Source: Vibrio marisflavi CECT 7928
GTDB taxonomy: Bacteria; Pseudomonadota; Gammaproteobacteria; Enterobacterales; Vibrionaceae
Length of the DNA stretch: 64,000 nucleotides
Assembly: GCF_921294215.1 (NCBI RefSeq)
Contig: NZ_CAKLDM010000002.1
Location: forward strand, 620,001-684,000
Direction of reading: 5' to 3'
Shown here: piece by piece, positions 9,752-17,767 of the stretch
Layout of the letters: each line of letters starts with the position of its first letter
Position numbering within the stretch: position 1 is the stretch's first letter
Notes under the pieces: generated by a model
The model's database searches: none
What the model was told of the DNA's origin: nothing
The model's input: the letters and a program-made list of their open reading frames with translations, nothing else
Position numbers and translations under genes: made by a program

Positions 9752-10479
9752 TAACGCTTTATGCCGATAGCGCTGATCCATTCTTCTCCGTCTAGGCAGA
9801 ATGGGCCAGGTACGCCAATATCTTCGCCACCGATATATTCGTTGGCTTCTACGTCAAAACCGAATTTTTCGAACAAGTAACCAATGGTTGCTTTGTCAAA
9901 CAGCATGAGTTCATTCGGCACATCTTCATGAATGATTTCATGTTTTGAGTATTTGCGTTTGTCGTCTATAAAGCCAGCAAAAATGTCTCGTTGTTTAAGC
10001 TGCTCTTGGTAGTCAGGAATAAAGTTAGCCAGTGTTTTATGAAATGGCGTGTAATTGAGAATGAAAAGCTTACCACCCGGACATATCCAACGACTTAGTT
10101 TCTCAAAGCCTATCTCTAACTCTTTTTCGGTTAAAAATGATAATACGTGGGAAATAATGGCACCAGAAAAGGCGTTGTCAGCAAACTCCAATTGTTCCGG
10201 GAAGCGTCCAACTCTAGTTGTGAGATTCGCTTGGTATTGCTCTGGCGTTCGAGACTTTAGCTCTTCCAGATGAGTGCCTTGAATATCGCAAGCTACTACA
10301 TGTGCGTTGTTCTCTAAACAAGGAATTGTATTAACACCAAATGCGCTACCGATGTCTAGTAGTGGCTTGTCTATCATGCGTTGGTTTGAATAATCGATAA
10401 ATGCCTGCCCTAAAGGAGACAAGCGGTGCATGAACCCAAATTGGTTATGGGTTATTTCTAAGCCGTGTTCATTGTACAT
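9751..10479 (-). CDS. Class I SAM-dependent methyltransferase (module 2)
   Basis: Paralogue of the 8953-9684 protein, 242 residues against 243, collinear throughout. Shared signatures are THNxFGFMHxLSP at the start, motif I LLDIGSAFGVNTIPC, VVACDIQ, PGGKLFILNYTPFHK and FCLDGEEW at the end. The open frame runs 42 codons further upstream into the regulator gene, but the ATG at 10479 matches the paralogue's start and lies 14 bases after the regulator's stop, so the longer form is rejected. It is cotranscribed with the LuxR-type gene in front of it. Cysteine in motif I of the first copy is serine here, a conservative change. Confidence 0.85.
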   Translation of the reverse strand: MYNEHGLEITHNQFGFMHRLSPLGQAFIDYSNQRMIDKPLLDIGSAFGVNTIPCLENNAHVVACDIQGTHLEELKSRTPEQYQANLTTRVGRFPEQLEFADNAFSGAIISHVLSFLTEKELEIGFEKLSRWICPGGKLFILNYTPFHKTLANFIPDYQEQLKQRDIFAGFIDDKRKYSKHEIIHEDVPNELMLFDKATIGYLFEKFGFDVEANEYIGGEDIGVPGPFCLDGEEWISAIGIKR

Positions 10480-10493
10480 AGTGAAGTGGTGCC

Positions 10494-11267
10494 TTATTGG
10501 TGGTGGTAACGGTTTAACTCTGTAATTAATTTGGAGCGGCGGTTTACGCCGAACTTTCTCTTGATGTTGTATATGTGCTGCTCGACAGTTCTTGAGGAAA
10601 CGCATAGAACTTCGGAAGACTCTTTCGCAGTGAGCCCATCAAGCAGTAGCTCGGAGATTTCTTCTTCACGAGGAGTAAGAATAATGCTATTTGAATCTGA
10701 AAACGGGCTGGTAATGATTCTCGGGGCAGGCGAGTTGCTGTGTCTTTCGGTAGTTATCCAAGGCAAAATGAGTTTGTGTTCGTCAGCTTCTCGGATGAAC
10801 TCTTTGGCGTGATGACGAAAGAATCGACGGAATTTTTTTAAGTAGTCCAAGTCATTCATGTAGTTATTGATGGCTTGAACCTCTGAAGCTGGTGAATAAA
10901 ACGTACAGTACTCGGTATAATCCTCTTGATAGTCAATTAGCACTAAACAGCTACAATAGTTAAATAGATCCTTTTGATCTGAAAGCTGGCGGGAAATACG
11001 TTTGCGAAGATCGGGTGGGAAATTTTCGATCACTAGCTCATAGATAACACACTCTTGTTTGCCAAATAGAGGCGGTGTGTAAACCTTTTCGATATGCTTT
11101 TTACCCAGAAAGGAGTGTGCTAAAGCCTCGCTATCACTCCATAGTTCACTGCGAGAGCCGTCTTTATATATCTTAGAGTAGGAAAAAGCATTAATTTTTA
11201 ATCTAGAATACAGTCTATTCGAAGCGCTTTTTACTTTCTCAGCATAAATAAATGCAGGGTTATCCAA
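10494..11267 (-). CDS. LuxR-type HTH transcriptional regulator (module 2)
   Basis: Paralogue of the 6830-7699 regulator, 257 residues. The N-terminal domain keeps YKDGSRSELW, VYTPPLFG, LIDYQEDYTEYC and FRRFFRHHAKE. The C-terminus is a LuxR-type helix-turn-helix (LTPREEEISELLLDGLTAKE, CVSSRTVEQHIYNIKRKFG). It is about 30 residues shorter than the first copy, all in the linker between domains. The start is TTG at 11267 with an AAGGA ribosome site six bases ahead, so both paralogues use non-ATG starts. It heads a two-gene unit with methyltransferase 2 and has no transporter gene. Confidence 0.85.
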   Translation of the reverse strand: MDNPAFIYAEKVKSASNRLYSRLKINAFSYSKIYKDGSRSELWSDSEALAHSFLGKKHIEKVYTPPLFGKQECVIYELVIENFPPDLRKRISRQLSDQKDLFNYCSCLVLIDYQEDYTEYCTFYSPASEVQAINNYMNDLDYLKKFRRFFRHHAKEFIREADEHKLILPWITTERHSNSPAPRIITSPFSDSNSIILTPREEEISELLLDGLTAKESSEVLCVSSRTVEQHIYNIKRKFGVNRRSKLITELNRYHHQ

Positions 11268-11647
11268 CGAGTTTCCTTCTACATAAACATATTTGCCAAG
11301 TAAATTTTCCCTGGCATTTAATTTGTCGTGTTTATGCTTGCGTAATTATTCGACGGTGGAAACTTATCACAATGAGAGCTTATTACAAATACTATTGTTA
11401 TTTTAAATTTTGCTCGATATATTATTGAAACTATCAATACATCTATACAGGACTAACTATGGGTAACTACGTATAAAAACGCTAATCTACGTACTTTTAC
11501 CTATATATTTCTTTGCCCTCATAATAGAGAATGTTCCTGTTGCCTAAACCGTTTGCATATAATTTATATGTGTAGTGATACGAACGGTTAAGTATAACTT
11601 TTTGTTTTTATTGGGCTTGTTATAGGTTTTAACTCAGAGCTTATAAC
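11268..11647. other. Divergent promoter region between LuxR-type gene and Qrr-like RNA
   Basis: About 380 AT-rich bases. It must hold the leftward promoter for the regulator-methyltransferase unit and, at its right end, the rightward promoter of the candidate RNA. I found no convincing sigma-54 -24/-12 pair (TGGCAC-N5-TTGCA type) at the needed distance. A sigma-70-like pair, TTGTTA at 11617 and TTATAA at 11641 spaced 18 bases, is possible but weak. Confidence 0.35.
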
Positions 11648-11766
11648 ACAACGCTTTTCCATTGAGAGTGTTGTACATAGCCAACTGACATTGTTACCCG
11701 CCTCTTCTATTTTGGGTATCAAATACGAGTTCTTCTCACCCACATCGTTTGATGTGGGTTTTTTTA
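11648..11766 (+). ncRNA. Qrr-like small regulatory RNA (candidate)
   Basis: The stretch contains TAGCCAACTGACATTGTTA (11678-11696), which matches the conserved pairing core I recall for Vibrio quorum-regulatory Qrr RNAs (TAGCCAACTGACGTTGTTA) with one change. Just before it is an 11-bp stem (11648-11658 with 11664-11674, three G-U pairs, loop CCATT), in the place of Qrr stem-loop I. After the core a possible TACCC / GGGTA stem follows. The end is a strong intrinsic terminator, CCCACATC / GATGTGGG with seven T (11739-11765). Length of about 119 bases is slightly above the usual Qrr size. Qrr RNAs act with Hfq on luxR/hapR-type and other mRNAs. Unlike known qrr genes, no sigma-54 promoter is evident, and sequence after the core diverges. 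Confidence 0.62.
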
Positions 11767-11859
11767 TAACTAAAGCTTAAGGTTTATATAAATTAAAGCT
11801 CTGGTTTGTGAATGGCTTACACTTATTTAATTATTTGGGGGATTTTATTATCATTATTG

Positions 11860-12333
11860 TCAATTAGCTAGGATTTTTTTTAGCAAATTTGCAATTATAG
11901 TTTGCTCTTCCATATTTAGCGGCTCAATCATCGACTGCATATTTTGTACGTGCTTTCCTAATATGTCATCCATTAAGCTTTTACCATCTTCGGTTAAAAA
12001 TACTTGGCAACTTCTCCTATCTTCGGCACTTGAGCTCCGGTTTACCAAACCCCTTTTAACGAGGGATTCTAGTCGGGTGCTCATTGCACCGGACGATAAC
12101 ATCAACTCTTTGTAGAGCTCTGTAGGAGTCAAAGGTGTCGAATTACGGCGCAGTGTTGCGAGGATATCGAACTCAACGGCGCTAATTTGATACTGTTTAA
12201 ACACTTCTGCTAGCTGCTTCATCCAGATTGTACTGACTTTATTTAGGCGGCCAACGATGCCCATGCTTGTATAGTCTAAATCGGGGCGCTCTACTTCCCA
12301 TTGGGCAATAATTTTATCTACGTGGTCTTTCAT
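11860..12333 (-). CDS. MarR-family transcriptional regulator
   Basis: Winged-helix regulator of 157 residues that binds palindromic DNA as a dimer and is usually released by small aromatic or toxic ligands. The winged-helix core is visible as LATLRRNSTPLTPTELYKEL, SSGAMSTRLESLVKRGLV and the wing SSAEDRRSCQVFLTEDG. N- and C-terminal helices form the dimer interface in this family. It is divergent from an EamA-family transporter gene across 112 bases holding two perfect palindromes, so it very probably represses both genes. Intergenic sequence to its left carries the Qrr-like RNA terminator. Confidence 0.9.
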   Translation of the reverse strand: MKDHVDKIIAQWEVERPDLDYTSMGIVGRLNKVSTIWMKQLAEVFKQYQISAVEFDILATLRRNSTPLTPTELYKELMLSSGAMSTRLESLVKRGLVNRSSSAEDRRSCQVFLTEDGKSLMDDILGKHVQNMQSMIEPLNMEEQTIIANLLKKILAN

Positions 12334-12349
12334 TACAACATTTCGAATT

Positions 12350-12373
12350 AAGTATCTTTCTAAAAAGATACTT
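12350..12373. promoter_or_regulatory. Probable MarR operator 1
   Basis: A perfect 10-bp inverted repeat, AAGTATCTTT / AAAGATACTT, with a CTAA spacer, lies 16 bases upstream of the MarR start. Its half-site recurs in operator 2, and the layout is typical of autoregulated marR-transporter pairs. Confidence 0.75.
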
Positions 12374-12408
12374 GATAAAAAACTAGATTTCCATTACTTT
12401 CTAAAAAG

Positions 12409-12426
12409 TATCTTTCAGGAAAGATA
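12409..12426. promoter_or_regulatory. Probable MarR operator 2
   Basis: A perfect 7-bp inverted repeat TATCTTT / AAAGATA with a CAGG spacer ends 19 bases before the transporter ATG. It shares the half-site and four-base spacing of operator 1; centres are 56 bp apart, close to five helical turns, which would put both dimers on similar faces. Confidence 0.72.
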
Positions 12427-12445
12427 TATTTATGAGGAAGTAACA

Positions 12446-13345
12446 ATGACAAAATCGAGTTCAAAGTCTTTGCTAATGACTACAGCTATCGCGCCTTTGC
12501 TCTGGGGAAGTACGTATGTAATTGCAAACCGCTGGTTACCAGTTGACACTCCTTTATTTGCAGCACTTGTTCGTGCTCTGCCATCTGGTTTGATACTGAT
12601 ATTATTGACACGAGTATTGCCAAAAGGGATTTGGTGGCGGCGCATAGCAATTCTAGGAGTGCTAAACATCGGCATTTTTTTCTATGGCTTATTTTTCGCA
12701 GCCATGCATTTACCGGGTGGAATGGCTGCATTGGTGATGTCATGCCAGCCAATTATCGTTATATTTTTAAGTCGATGGTTAACTTCCGCGCCAGCCAATA
12801 GTAACCACTTCTTGGCTGCTATTTTTGGCATTACGGGTATTGGGTTACTTGTTTTGAAAAGTACTGCGGTTTTAAGTTTATCCGGAATGGTGATGGGTTT
12901 GCTTGCAACATCCAGTATGGCGCTGGGCGTCGTTTTGACCAAAAAATGGGGAAGGCCAAGCAATATGAATTTGTTGTCGTTTACCGGCTGGCAACTTGTG
13001 TTTGGAGGTGTGTTCTTGCTCCCTATTGTGATGCTTTGCGAAGGTGTGCCGGAGAATCTGACAATGGCAAATATGGCTGGCTACTTGTACCTCATCTTTA
13101 TTGGCACAATACTCTGTTATGTGATCTGGTTTAGAGGACTGGATCGACTACCAGCAACCTCAGTGTCCTTTTTAGGATTTACGACCAGCGTTTCAGCTTG
13201 TGTCTTAGGTTATGTTTTTCTTGGCGAAACTCTCAATGGTTTACAGGTGCTAGGAGCCGTTGGCGTTCTTGTCTCTATTTGGCTATCAAATAGGCCGACA
13301 AAACAAGAAAGCGGCTTCAAGTGGCGAGGTTTAGGCACCGACTAA
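12446..13345 (+). CDS. EamA/DMT-family transporter
   Basis: Inner-membrane protein of 299 residues with ten predicted hydrophobic helices in two EamA repeats. The first repeat begins LLMTTAIAPLLWGSTYVIAN, the pattern shared with RhaT/YdcZ-like drug/metabolite exporters, and the second ends with SFLGFTTSVSACVLGYVFLG ahead of a last helix. Substrate unknown; family members export amino acids, drugs or metabolites. A GAGGAAG ribosome site precedes the ATG. Divergence from marR and the two operators suggest ligand-induced expression of an efflux protein. A shared bidirectional terminator follows. Confidence 0.85.
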   Translation: MTKSSSKSLLMTTAIAPLLWGSTYVIANRWLPVDTPLFAALVRALPSGLILILLTRVLPKGIWWRRIAILGVLNIGIFFYGLFFAAMHLPGGMAALVMSCQPIIVIFLSRWLTSAPANSNHFLAAIFGITGIGLLVLKSTAVLSLSGMVMGLLATSSMALGVVLTKKWGRPSNMNLLSFTGWQLVFGGVFLLPIVMLCEGVPENLTMANMAGYLYLIFIGTILCYVIWFRGLDRLPATSVSFLGFTTSVSACVLGYVFLGETLNGLQVLGAVGVLVSIWLSNRPTKQESGFKWRGLGTD

Positions 13346-13346
13346 C

Positions 13347-13375
13347 AAAAATTCCGCCAGAGGGCGGAATTTTTG
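13347..13375. terminator. Bidirectional terminator between EamA transporter and APC permease
   Basis: ATTCCGCC / GGCGGAAT with AGAG loop is flanked by an A run on the left and a T run on the right, so it can stop transcripts from both convergent genes. Confidence 0.85.
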
Positions 13376-13385
13376 TTTGGCTTGT

Positions 13386-15044
13386 TTAGCTAGTTTGGGC
13401 TTTAAGCTTGTTCGTATTTTCGGTGGAGCTAACTAAGTCGTTCGGTTCACTAAGCTCTTGTTCCAGCAACTGTGTTCGCCATGCAGAGTTTACTCCCCAA
13501 TAGAAGAACACGAGGCTGGCAATCGCCACGGCAGCCATACCATAACCAAATGGCAGAATGTTGATACCACCAAATTGGCTGCTACCAATGTAGGAAAGGG
13601 TCATCATGGCTAAAAAGTAACAAAGCATCCATAGGCTTGCGGTCACATGTTTACGTATACCAGCCCAGCCACGTTTGCTTTGGAAGTATCCATAAATAAC
13701 AAAACCTAACAGCAATACAATGATGACTTTGCCTGTAAGCGGCCAACGAGACCAATATAACACTTCGGAAGAGATGGCAAATCCTAGTGGTGCAAGGATA
13801 GGTAGATACTTTAGGCGGATTGGACTTTGGATCTCCGGGGCGATTTTTCGTAACGACATTGCCGACATTGGCCCAACAATATAGGTAACTACAGTAGCTG
13901 CAGAGATAATGCCTGCTAGTTGTCCCCATCCTCTAAACAGGTAAAGGAAGATAAAGCCAATAATGAGGTTCGTCCATAGTGCCGCGCGTGGAATGTGATA
14001 TTTTGAGTGCAATTTTGCCATGCATTTTGGCATATGGCCGTGTTCACTCATCGCAAACAGCATGCGAGTCGTGGTGCCCATGTAAGTGATACCAGTTCCT
14101 GTCGGAGAGACAAAAGCATCGATGTAAAGTAGTAGTACAACTAAGTTGAGGTTAAGTGCTATCGCTAGTTGCGCGAACGGTGAGTTAAAATCGAGACTCC
14201 AACCATACTTGGCCAGATCCGCTGGCTCTATGCCACCGATGAAGCTCACTTGTAGGCCAACATATAAAATAAGTGCGAAAACCAAAGTGAGGATAATCGC
14301 TAGCGGTAAGTCACGTTTCGGGTTTTTAGACTCGCCAGCAAAGTGCATTGGGCTCTGAAATCCATTGTAGGCAAAAACGATACCTGCAGTTGCAACTGCT
14401 GTGAGCGCTCCGGCCCAGCCATAAGGTGCAAATGAGTGGTTCACTGCTGTGAAGTTGCTTGGATGGAAGCCTGTCATGACGATTGAAGTAACACAAATAA
14501 CGGGAACCAGCATTTTAAAGATGGTGATGCCCGTTTGTGATTTACTGAATAAGTTGACGCTCCAGAAGTTGAGCAGGAAGTAAATGATCATCAGAACTGC
14601 CGCTATCGCCAAGCCAAAGGTAGATAAGGAGTGGCTTTGTATGTCAAAGATAGTGCTGGTAAGTGGATGGATCCACTGCCATTGCCACGTGGCCATGTAC
14701 TGTACGGATGCTTCAGCTTCAATAGGAATGACTGTTACGATAGACAACCAAGTTGCCCACGCTGCCATATAGCCCACTACTGAGCCATGAGTGAACTCCA
14801 AGTAGCGCACGGGGCCGCCGGATTTAGGAAAAATAGTTGAGACTTCCATATATGTCAGAGCAACAATCAGTACTGCAAACCAGCCGATAACCCAAGATGC
14901 GATGGCTGCAGGTCCAGCAATTTTGGCAGCGTGATAGGCTCCAAACAACCAGCCTGAGCCGATAACCGAACCTATACCTGTCATTGTGAGAGCGACTAAC
15001 CCCATCCTTCTTTTGGGCCTAACCTTAGAACTGTTCATACTCAT
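13386..15044 (-). CDS. APC-family amino acid permease
   Basis: Inner-membrane amino acid-polyamine-organocation transporter of 552 residues with about 12-14 hydrophobic segments. The first helix holds MTGIGSVIGSGWLFGAYHAA, the unwound GSVIGSG substrate-binding motif of the family, and the sixth-helix region GIVFAYNGFQSPMHFAGESK is the typical conserved loop. Length exceeds the usual 450-500 because of extra C-terminal helices and a hydrophilic tail. The substrate is not predictable. It is a single gene; the MSMNSS start lies about 13 bases from an AGGA, so the second Met may be used instead. Confidence 0.85.
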   Translation of the reverse strand: MSMNSSKVRPKRRMGLVALTMTGIGSVIGSGWLFGAYHAAKIAGPAAIASWVIGWFAVLIVALTYMEVSTIFPKSGGPVRYLEFTHGSVVGYMAAWATWLSIVTVIPIEAEASVQYMATWQWQWIHPLTSTIFDIQSHSLSTFGLAIAAVLMIIYFLLNFWSVNLFSKSQTGITIFKMLVPVICVTSIVMTGFHPSNFTAVNHSFAPYGWAGALTAVATAGIVFAYNGFQSPMHFAGESKNPKRDLPLAIILTLVFALILYVGLQVSFIGGIEPADLAKYGWSLDFNSPFAQLAIALNLNLVVLLLYIDAFVSPTGTGITYMGTTTRMLFAMSEHGHMPKCMAKLHSKYHIPRAALWTNLIIGFIFLYLFRGWGQLAGIISAATVVTYIVGPMSAMSLRKIAPEIQSPIRLKYLPILAPLGFAISSEVLYWSRWPLTGKVIIVLLLGFVIYGYFQSKRGWAGIRKHVTASLWMLCYFLAMMTLSYIGSSQFGGINILPFGYGMAAVAIASLVFFYWGVNSAWRTQLLEQELSEPNDLVSSTENTNKLKAQTS

Positions 15045-15699
15045 AGAGCGTAATGTCCTTTATTGTAATTATGTTATGTCTGCACGGTCAGCATTTATTG
15101 CTGATCCGTATTGGGCGGAAAAGCCGAACAATATCTGGCTAATTTCCTCGTTATTGGCAAGGGGAAATATGATTCAACGAATATCTGAATCTTTTATGAT
15201 TTGTATTTTTAAATCTAATTTATTCGCTTAGCAAAAATATAACTCTGTGTTTATTTATTTGATGCTAATGATTTGTGACAGCTCTTAAATAAGAGCAGAT
15301 GGAATTACATTGGATTGTGCAAGCTATCTCTCCGGCAGTGTGTACCCTTGTCGTAGCATTCCTTGCAATATGAAACTAGTATGGCATCAATGCCTGTTTA
15401 GTGCCAGAAACGTAACACTTTGTATCGCAACGTGTCAACATGTTAGTGCCTGTGTTGTATGATAAATGAACGACGATCTGACCTTATATTTCGATTAGGT
15501 TTGTTATATTTTTTCGTAATAATATTCCGAATTATGTTCTATTTATATGGAAACCTTAAGGTGATATTTTTTAAAATATAAATTATTGTTATGTGTTTCT
15601 GAGTAATTATATTGTATGGTTGGCGGTATATATTTGTTGATTTTTCAAGAGTTATTTAGCAATCAATATTAAATGCAATACTTAATTGGAGGGAGATTT
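15045..15699. other. Long intergenic region
   Basis: About 650 AT-rich bases between the divergent APC permease and HAD genes. I found no supportable gene, RNA or clear operator. An 81-codon plus-strand frame running from inside the permease gene is a shadow. Confidence 0.5.
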
Positions 15700-16317
15700 A
15701 TGGTTGGCTATCAAATCAAAAATATAGTGTTTGATATAGGAAATGTATTGGTTAGATGGTCTCCTCTGGAGATCGCACGGTTAACATTTGGTTCAGAGTC
15801 GAAAGCGAACGAAATGGCGCCTAGGATATTCCAGTGCGAAACGTGGGCTGAACTCAATGAGGGAAAATTAACCGAAAAGCAAGCGATGCAATGGTATCAG
15901 ACAGAGTTAGGGCTATCGGAACAAACTGTCGAAATGTTGTTTTTTTATATCAAAGAGAGCCTAATTCCAGTTTATGGTACGTACGATTTACTAGGTAAGC
16001 TGAAAAAATCGGGGTACAAAATATTTGCGCTAACAGATAATGTTGTGGAGATAGTAGCCTTCTTAAAGCAGAGATATGACTTTTGGGCAGCCTTCGAAGG
16101 TGCAGTTGTTTCTGCTGAAGTAGGGTGCTTAAAGCCATCTGCTGATATTTACAATGAACTGCTTGAACAGTATCAACTAGTTCCAAATGAAACTGTCTTT
16201 CTTGACGATGTACTTGCCAATGTGCAAGGTGCTCAAAAAGCCGGGATTCATAGCATTCAGTTTCTAAACATTTTCCAGTGTGAAGAGGAACTAAAATCTA
16301 TGGGCGTTAAATATTAG
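15700..16317 (+). CDS. HAD-family hydrolase (YihX-like)
   Basis: Cytoplasmic haloacid-dehalogenase-superfamily phosphatase of about 205 residues. Motif I is NIVFDIGNVLVRW, with the second acid of the usual DxD replaced by Gly as in YihX-type and HAD-IA sugar-phosphate hydrolases. Motif II is FALTDN, motif III surrounds EVGCLKPSADIY (Lys), and motif IV is FLDDVLANVQGAQ. The frame opens at 15673, but the ATG at 15700 follows a GGAGGGAG ribosome site and removes nine atypical residues, so it is preferred. Substrate unknown. Confidence 0.85.
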   Translation: MVGYQIKNIVFDIGNVLVRWSPLEIARLTFGSESKANEMAPRIFQCETWAELNEGKLTEKQAMQWYQTELGLSEQTVEMLFFYIKESLIPVYGTYDLLGKLKKSGYKIFALTDNVVEIVAFLKQRYDFWAAFEGAVVSAEVGCLKPSADIYNELLEQYQLVPNETVFLDDVLANVQGAQKAGIHSIQFLNIFQCEEELKSMGVKY

Positions 16318-16518
16318 AAGTGCGATGTAAGTACTTACTTAATCTTAATCGGTCGATATCTTGTGCCAATCAGAAGTTAAAGCTCAAAAACTTTGCCCAT
16401 GTTGAAAGATATTACGACGTTACAGAGTAGTAGGAAGCTAAATTAGTAGTTGAACTTTTTCTCTTTGGCAGCGAAGCTGTTTTCGTGAGCTAGATTTCTA
16501 GAGTTAAGGAGACTATAA

Positions 16519-16944
16519 ATGGACACTTCTAATGGTCAATGTTCTTGTGGCGAAGTTCACTTTGAGTTTACTGGTGCACCGATAAATAAAGCATTTTGCT
16601 ACTGTCGCTCGTGTCAGAAGTTAACGAATTCAGACAAGTGGTTCGGTTTTTGGGTACCCGTTGATAAGTTTCGGTTTACCAAAGGCACCCCAGAGACATA
16701 CAGCCGGTTAGGAGACTCTGGAAAGATGATGCATCAGAAGTATTGCGGAAAATGTAGTACAACTCTAGCTATTGAAGTAGAAGTGGCGGGTTTCTACTCT
16801 GTGGCAGCCACAGCAATAAATGGTAGCAACAATGATTCGCCAACTATGTGTATCTATGCTTCTCACGCGCCTAAGTGGGCGCAATTTCCAAACGGCGTAC
16901 CTAAATTCGATATATTGCCCCCAGAAATGAGTGGAGATGGGTAA
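16519..16944 (+). CDS. GFA-family zinc-binding protein
   Basis: Protein of 141 residues with the fold of glutathione-dependent formaldehyde-activating enzyme and CENP-V. Zinc ligands are seen as CSCGEV, CYCRSCQK and CGKCSTTLA. Most bacterial members have no proven activity. A strong AAGGAG ribosome site precedes the ATG. The following GNAT gene begins five bases after its stop, so the two are probably cotranscribed. Confidence 0.88.
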   Translation: MDTSNGQCSCGEVHFEFTGAPINKAFCYCRSCQKLTNSDKWFGFWVPVDKFRFTKGTPETYSRLGDSGKMMHQKYCGKCSTTLAIEVEVAGFYSVAATAINGSNNDSPTMCIYASHAPKWAQFPNGVPKFDILPPEMSGDG

Positions 16945-16949
16945 CTGAA

Positions 16950-17414
16950 TTGATAGATATAAGGAAAGCCACAAAGCAGGATGCGCCAGCTTTGTTTAAA
17001 ATGCGTATTGAAGCAATTCGTAGCCAATGCGTCGAGTTCTACTCGGCAGAGCAGGTTCAAATATGGACGAGCGGAAATATAACAGAAAAGTTTGTCCAGG
17101 CTGTGGAACGTTCTTTTTATGTTTCTGAAATCGATGGGCACGTGGTCGGGTCAGGGATGATTGATCGTATGACTGGTTTCATTGATGCCATTTTTGTCCT
17201 GCCGGAGTTTATGGGGAAAGGAGCGGCGAAGGCAATGCTAAAGCATTTGGAAATTATCGCACTCCGGCAAAACCTTTCTTGTGTGTCTTTACAGTCGACT
17301 TTGAACGCTGCGGGATTCTATCGTGCGCATGGTTATGATGGAACTGAGACTTCCGTATACCACTCTCCACTTGGAGTAGAGCTTGATTGTGTTCCAATGC
17401 GAAAGTGGTTATAG
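16950..17414 (+). CDS. GNAT-family N-acetyltransferase
   Basis: Acetyl-CoA-dependent acetyltransferase of 154 residues. The start IDIRKATKQDAPALFKMR is the usual first strand and helix, and the acetyl-CoA motif A is AIFVLPEFMGKGAAKAML near residues 73-90. Motif B follows with FYRAHGYDGTETSVY. The start codon is TTG at 16950, five bases past the GFA gene stop, with only a distant GGAG, so translation is probably coupled. Substrate unknown. Confidence 0.85.
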   Translation: MIDIRKATKQDAPALFKMRIEAIRSQCVEFYSAEQVQIWTSGNITEKFVQAVERSFYVSEIDGHVVGSGMIDRMTGFIDAIFVLPEFMGKGAAKAMLKHLEIIALRQNLSCVSLQSTLNAAGFYRAHGYDGTETSVYHSPLGVELDCVPMRKWL

Positions 17415-17472
17415 AATTTATTTGGCCATTTTTTATTAAACAAATAGCAAAAAGCCTCTGATTTTCAACTGA

Positions 17473-17501
17473 CCCCAATAGTTGTCCCCCAATTATTGGG
17501 G
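17473..17501. repeat. Imperfect inverted repeat in the IS remnant end
   Basis: CCCCAATAGTTG (17473-17484) pairs with CAATTATTGGGG (17490-17501) with one G-U pair and a TCCCC loop. It lies just before the OrfA start codon and could restrict read-through transcription into the transposase. Confidence 0.6.
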
Positions 17502-17507
17502 ACTTTT

Positions 17508-17690
17508 ATGTCCAAATATAGTCGTGAGTAGAAGTGCATCTTAGCCAAGCAATGTTTAAGTGGTGCGCTATCTCGTCTTTTAGCTAAGCAGCATTCTATT
17601 CCTTCTAGACAAATCAGGTTCCGTCCACTGGCTCACAGTTCCATATACCTTCACGCTCGCGATTTTCTCTTACTTTTATTGTGGTTATAA
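17508..17690 (+). pseudogene. Broken IS3-family transposase OrfA
   Basis: Translation from ATG 17508 reads MSKYSRE, then a TAG stop at 17529-17531, then KCILAKQCLSG and LLAKQHSIPSRQIR in the same frame. This matches the helix-turn-helix start of IS3-family OrfA proteins (MSKYSREFK..., ...SIPSRQIRYW). Beyond QIR the frame seems to degrade by small indels. One nonsense mutation plus loss of the rest makes it non-functional. Confidence 0.6.
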
Positions 17691-17767
17691 CTCAGTTCAT
17701 GGCAGTATGCCGTATTGATTAGATAACAATAAATATTCAGTAGTAACTGATAAATTGAGGATCACAC

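Larger units (their letters stand above)
17468..17690 (+). mobile_element. Remnant of an IS3-family insertion sequence
   Basis: The segment starts with ACTGACCCCAATAGTTGT, resembling the left end of IS3-family (IS150-group-like) elements, and continues with a transposase OrfA start. Only the first 60 or so codons are recognisable and nothing of OrfB or a right end is seen before the next gene at 17768. It marks past insertion or deletion beside the orphan ATPase gene. Element boundaries are approximate. Confidence 0.6.

Noticed and set aside
10480..10605. Longer N-terminus for methyltransferase 2
   Set aside because: The extra 42 residues overlap the regulator gene in another frame and are absent from the paralogue.
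11312..11330. TGGCAT-N5-TTGTC as a sigma-54 promoter
   Set aside because: The invariant GC of the -12 element is missing and it lies more than 300 bases from the RNA.
11532..11560. TTGCC...TTTGCA sequence as a sigma-54 promoter for the Qrr-like RNA
   Set aside because: It lacks the GG of the -24 element, spacing is off by one or two, and it lies about 90 bases too far upstream.
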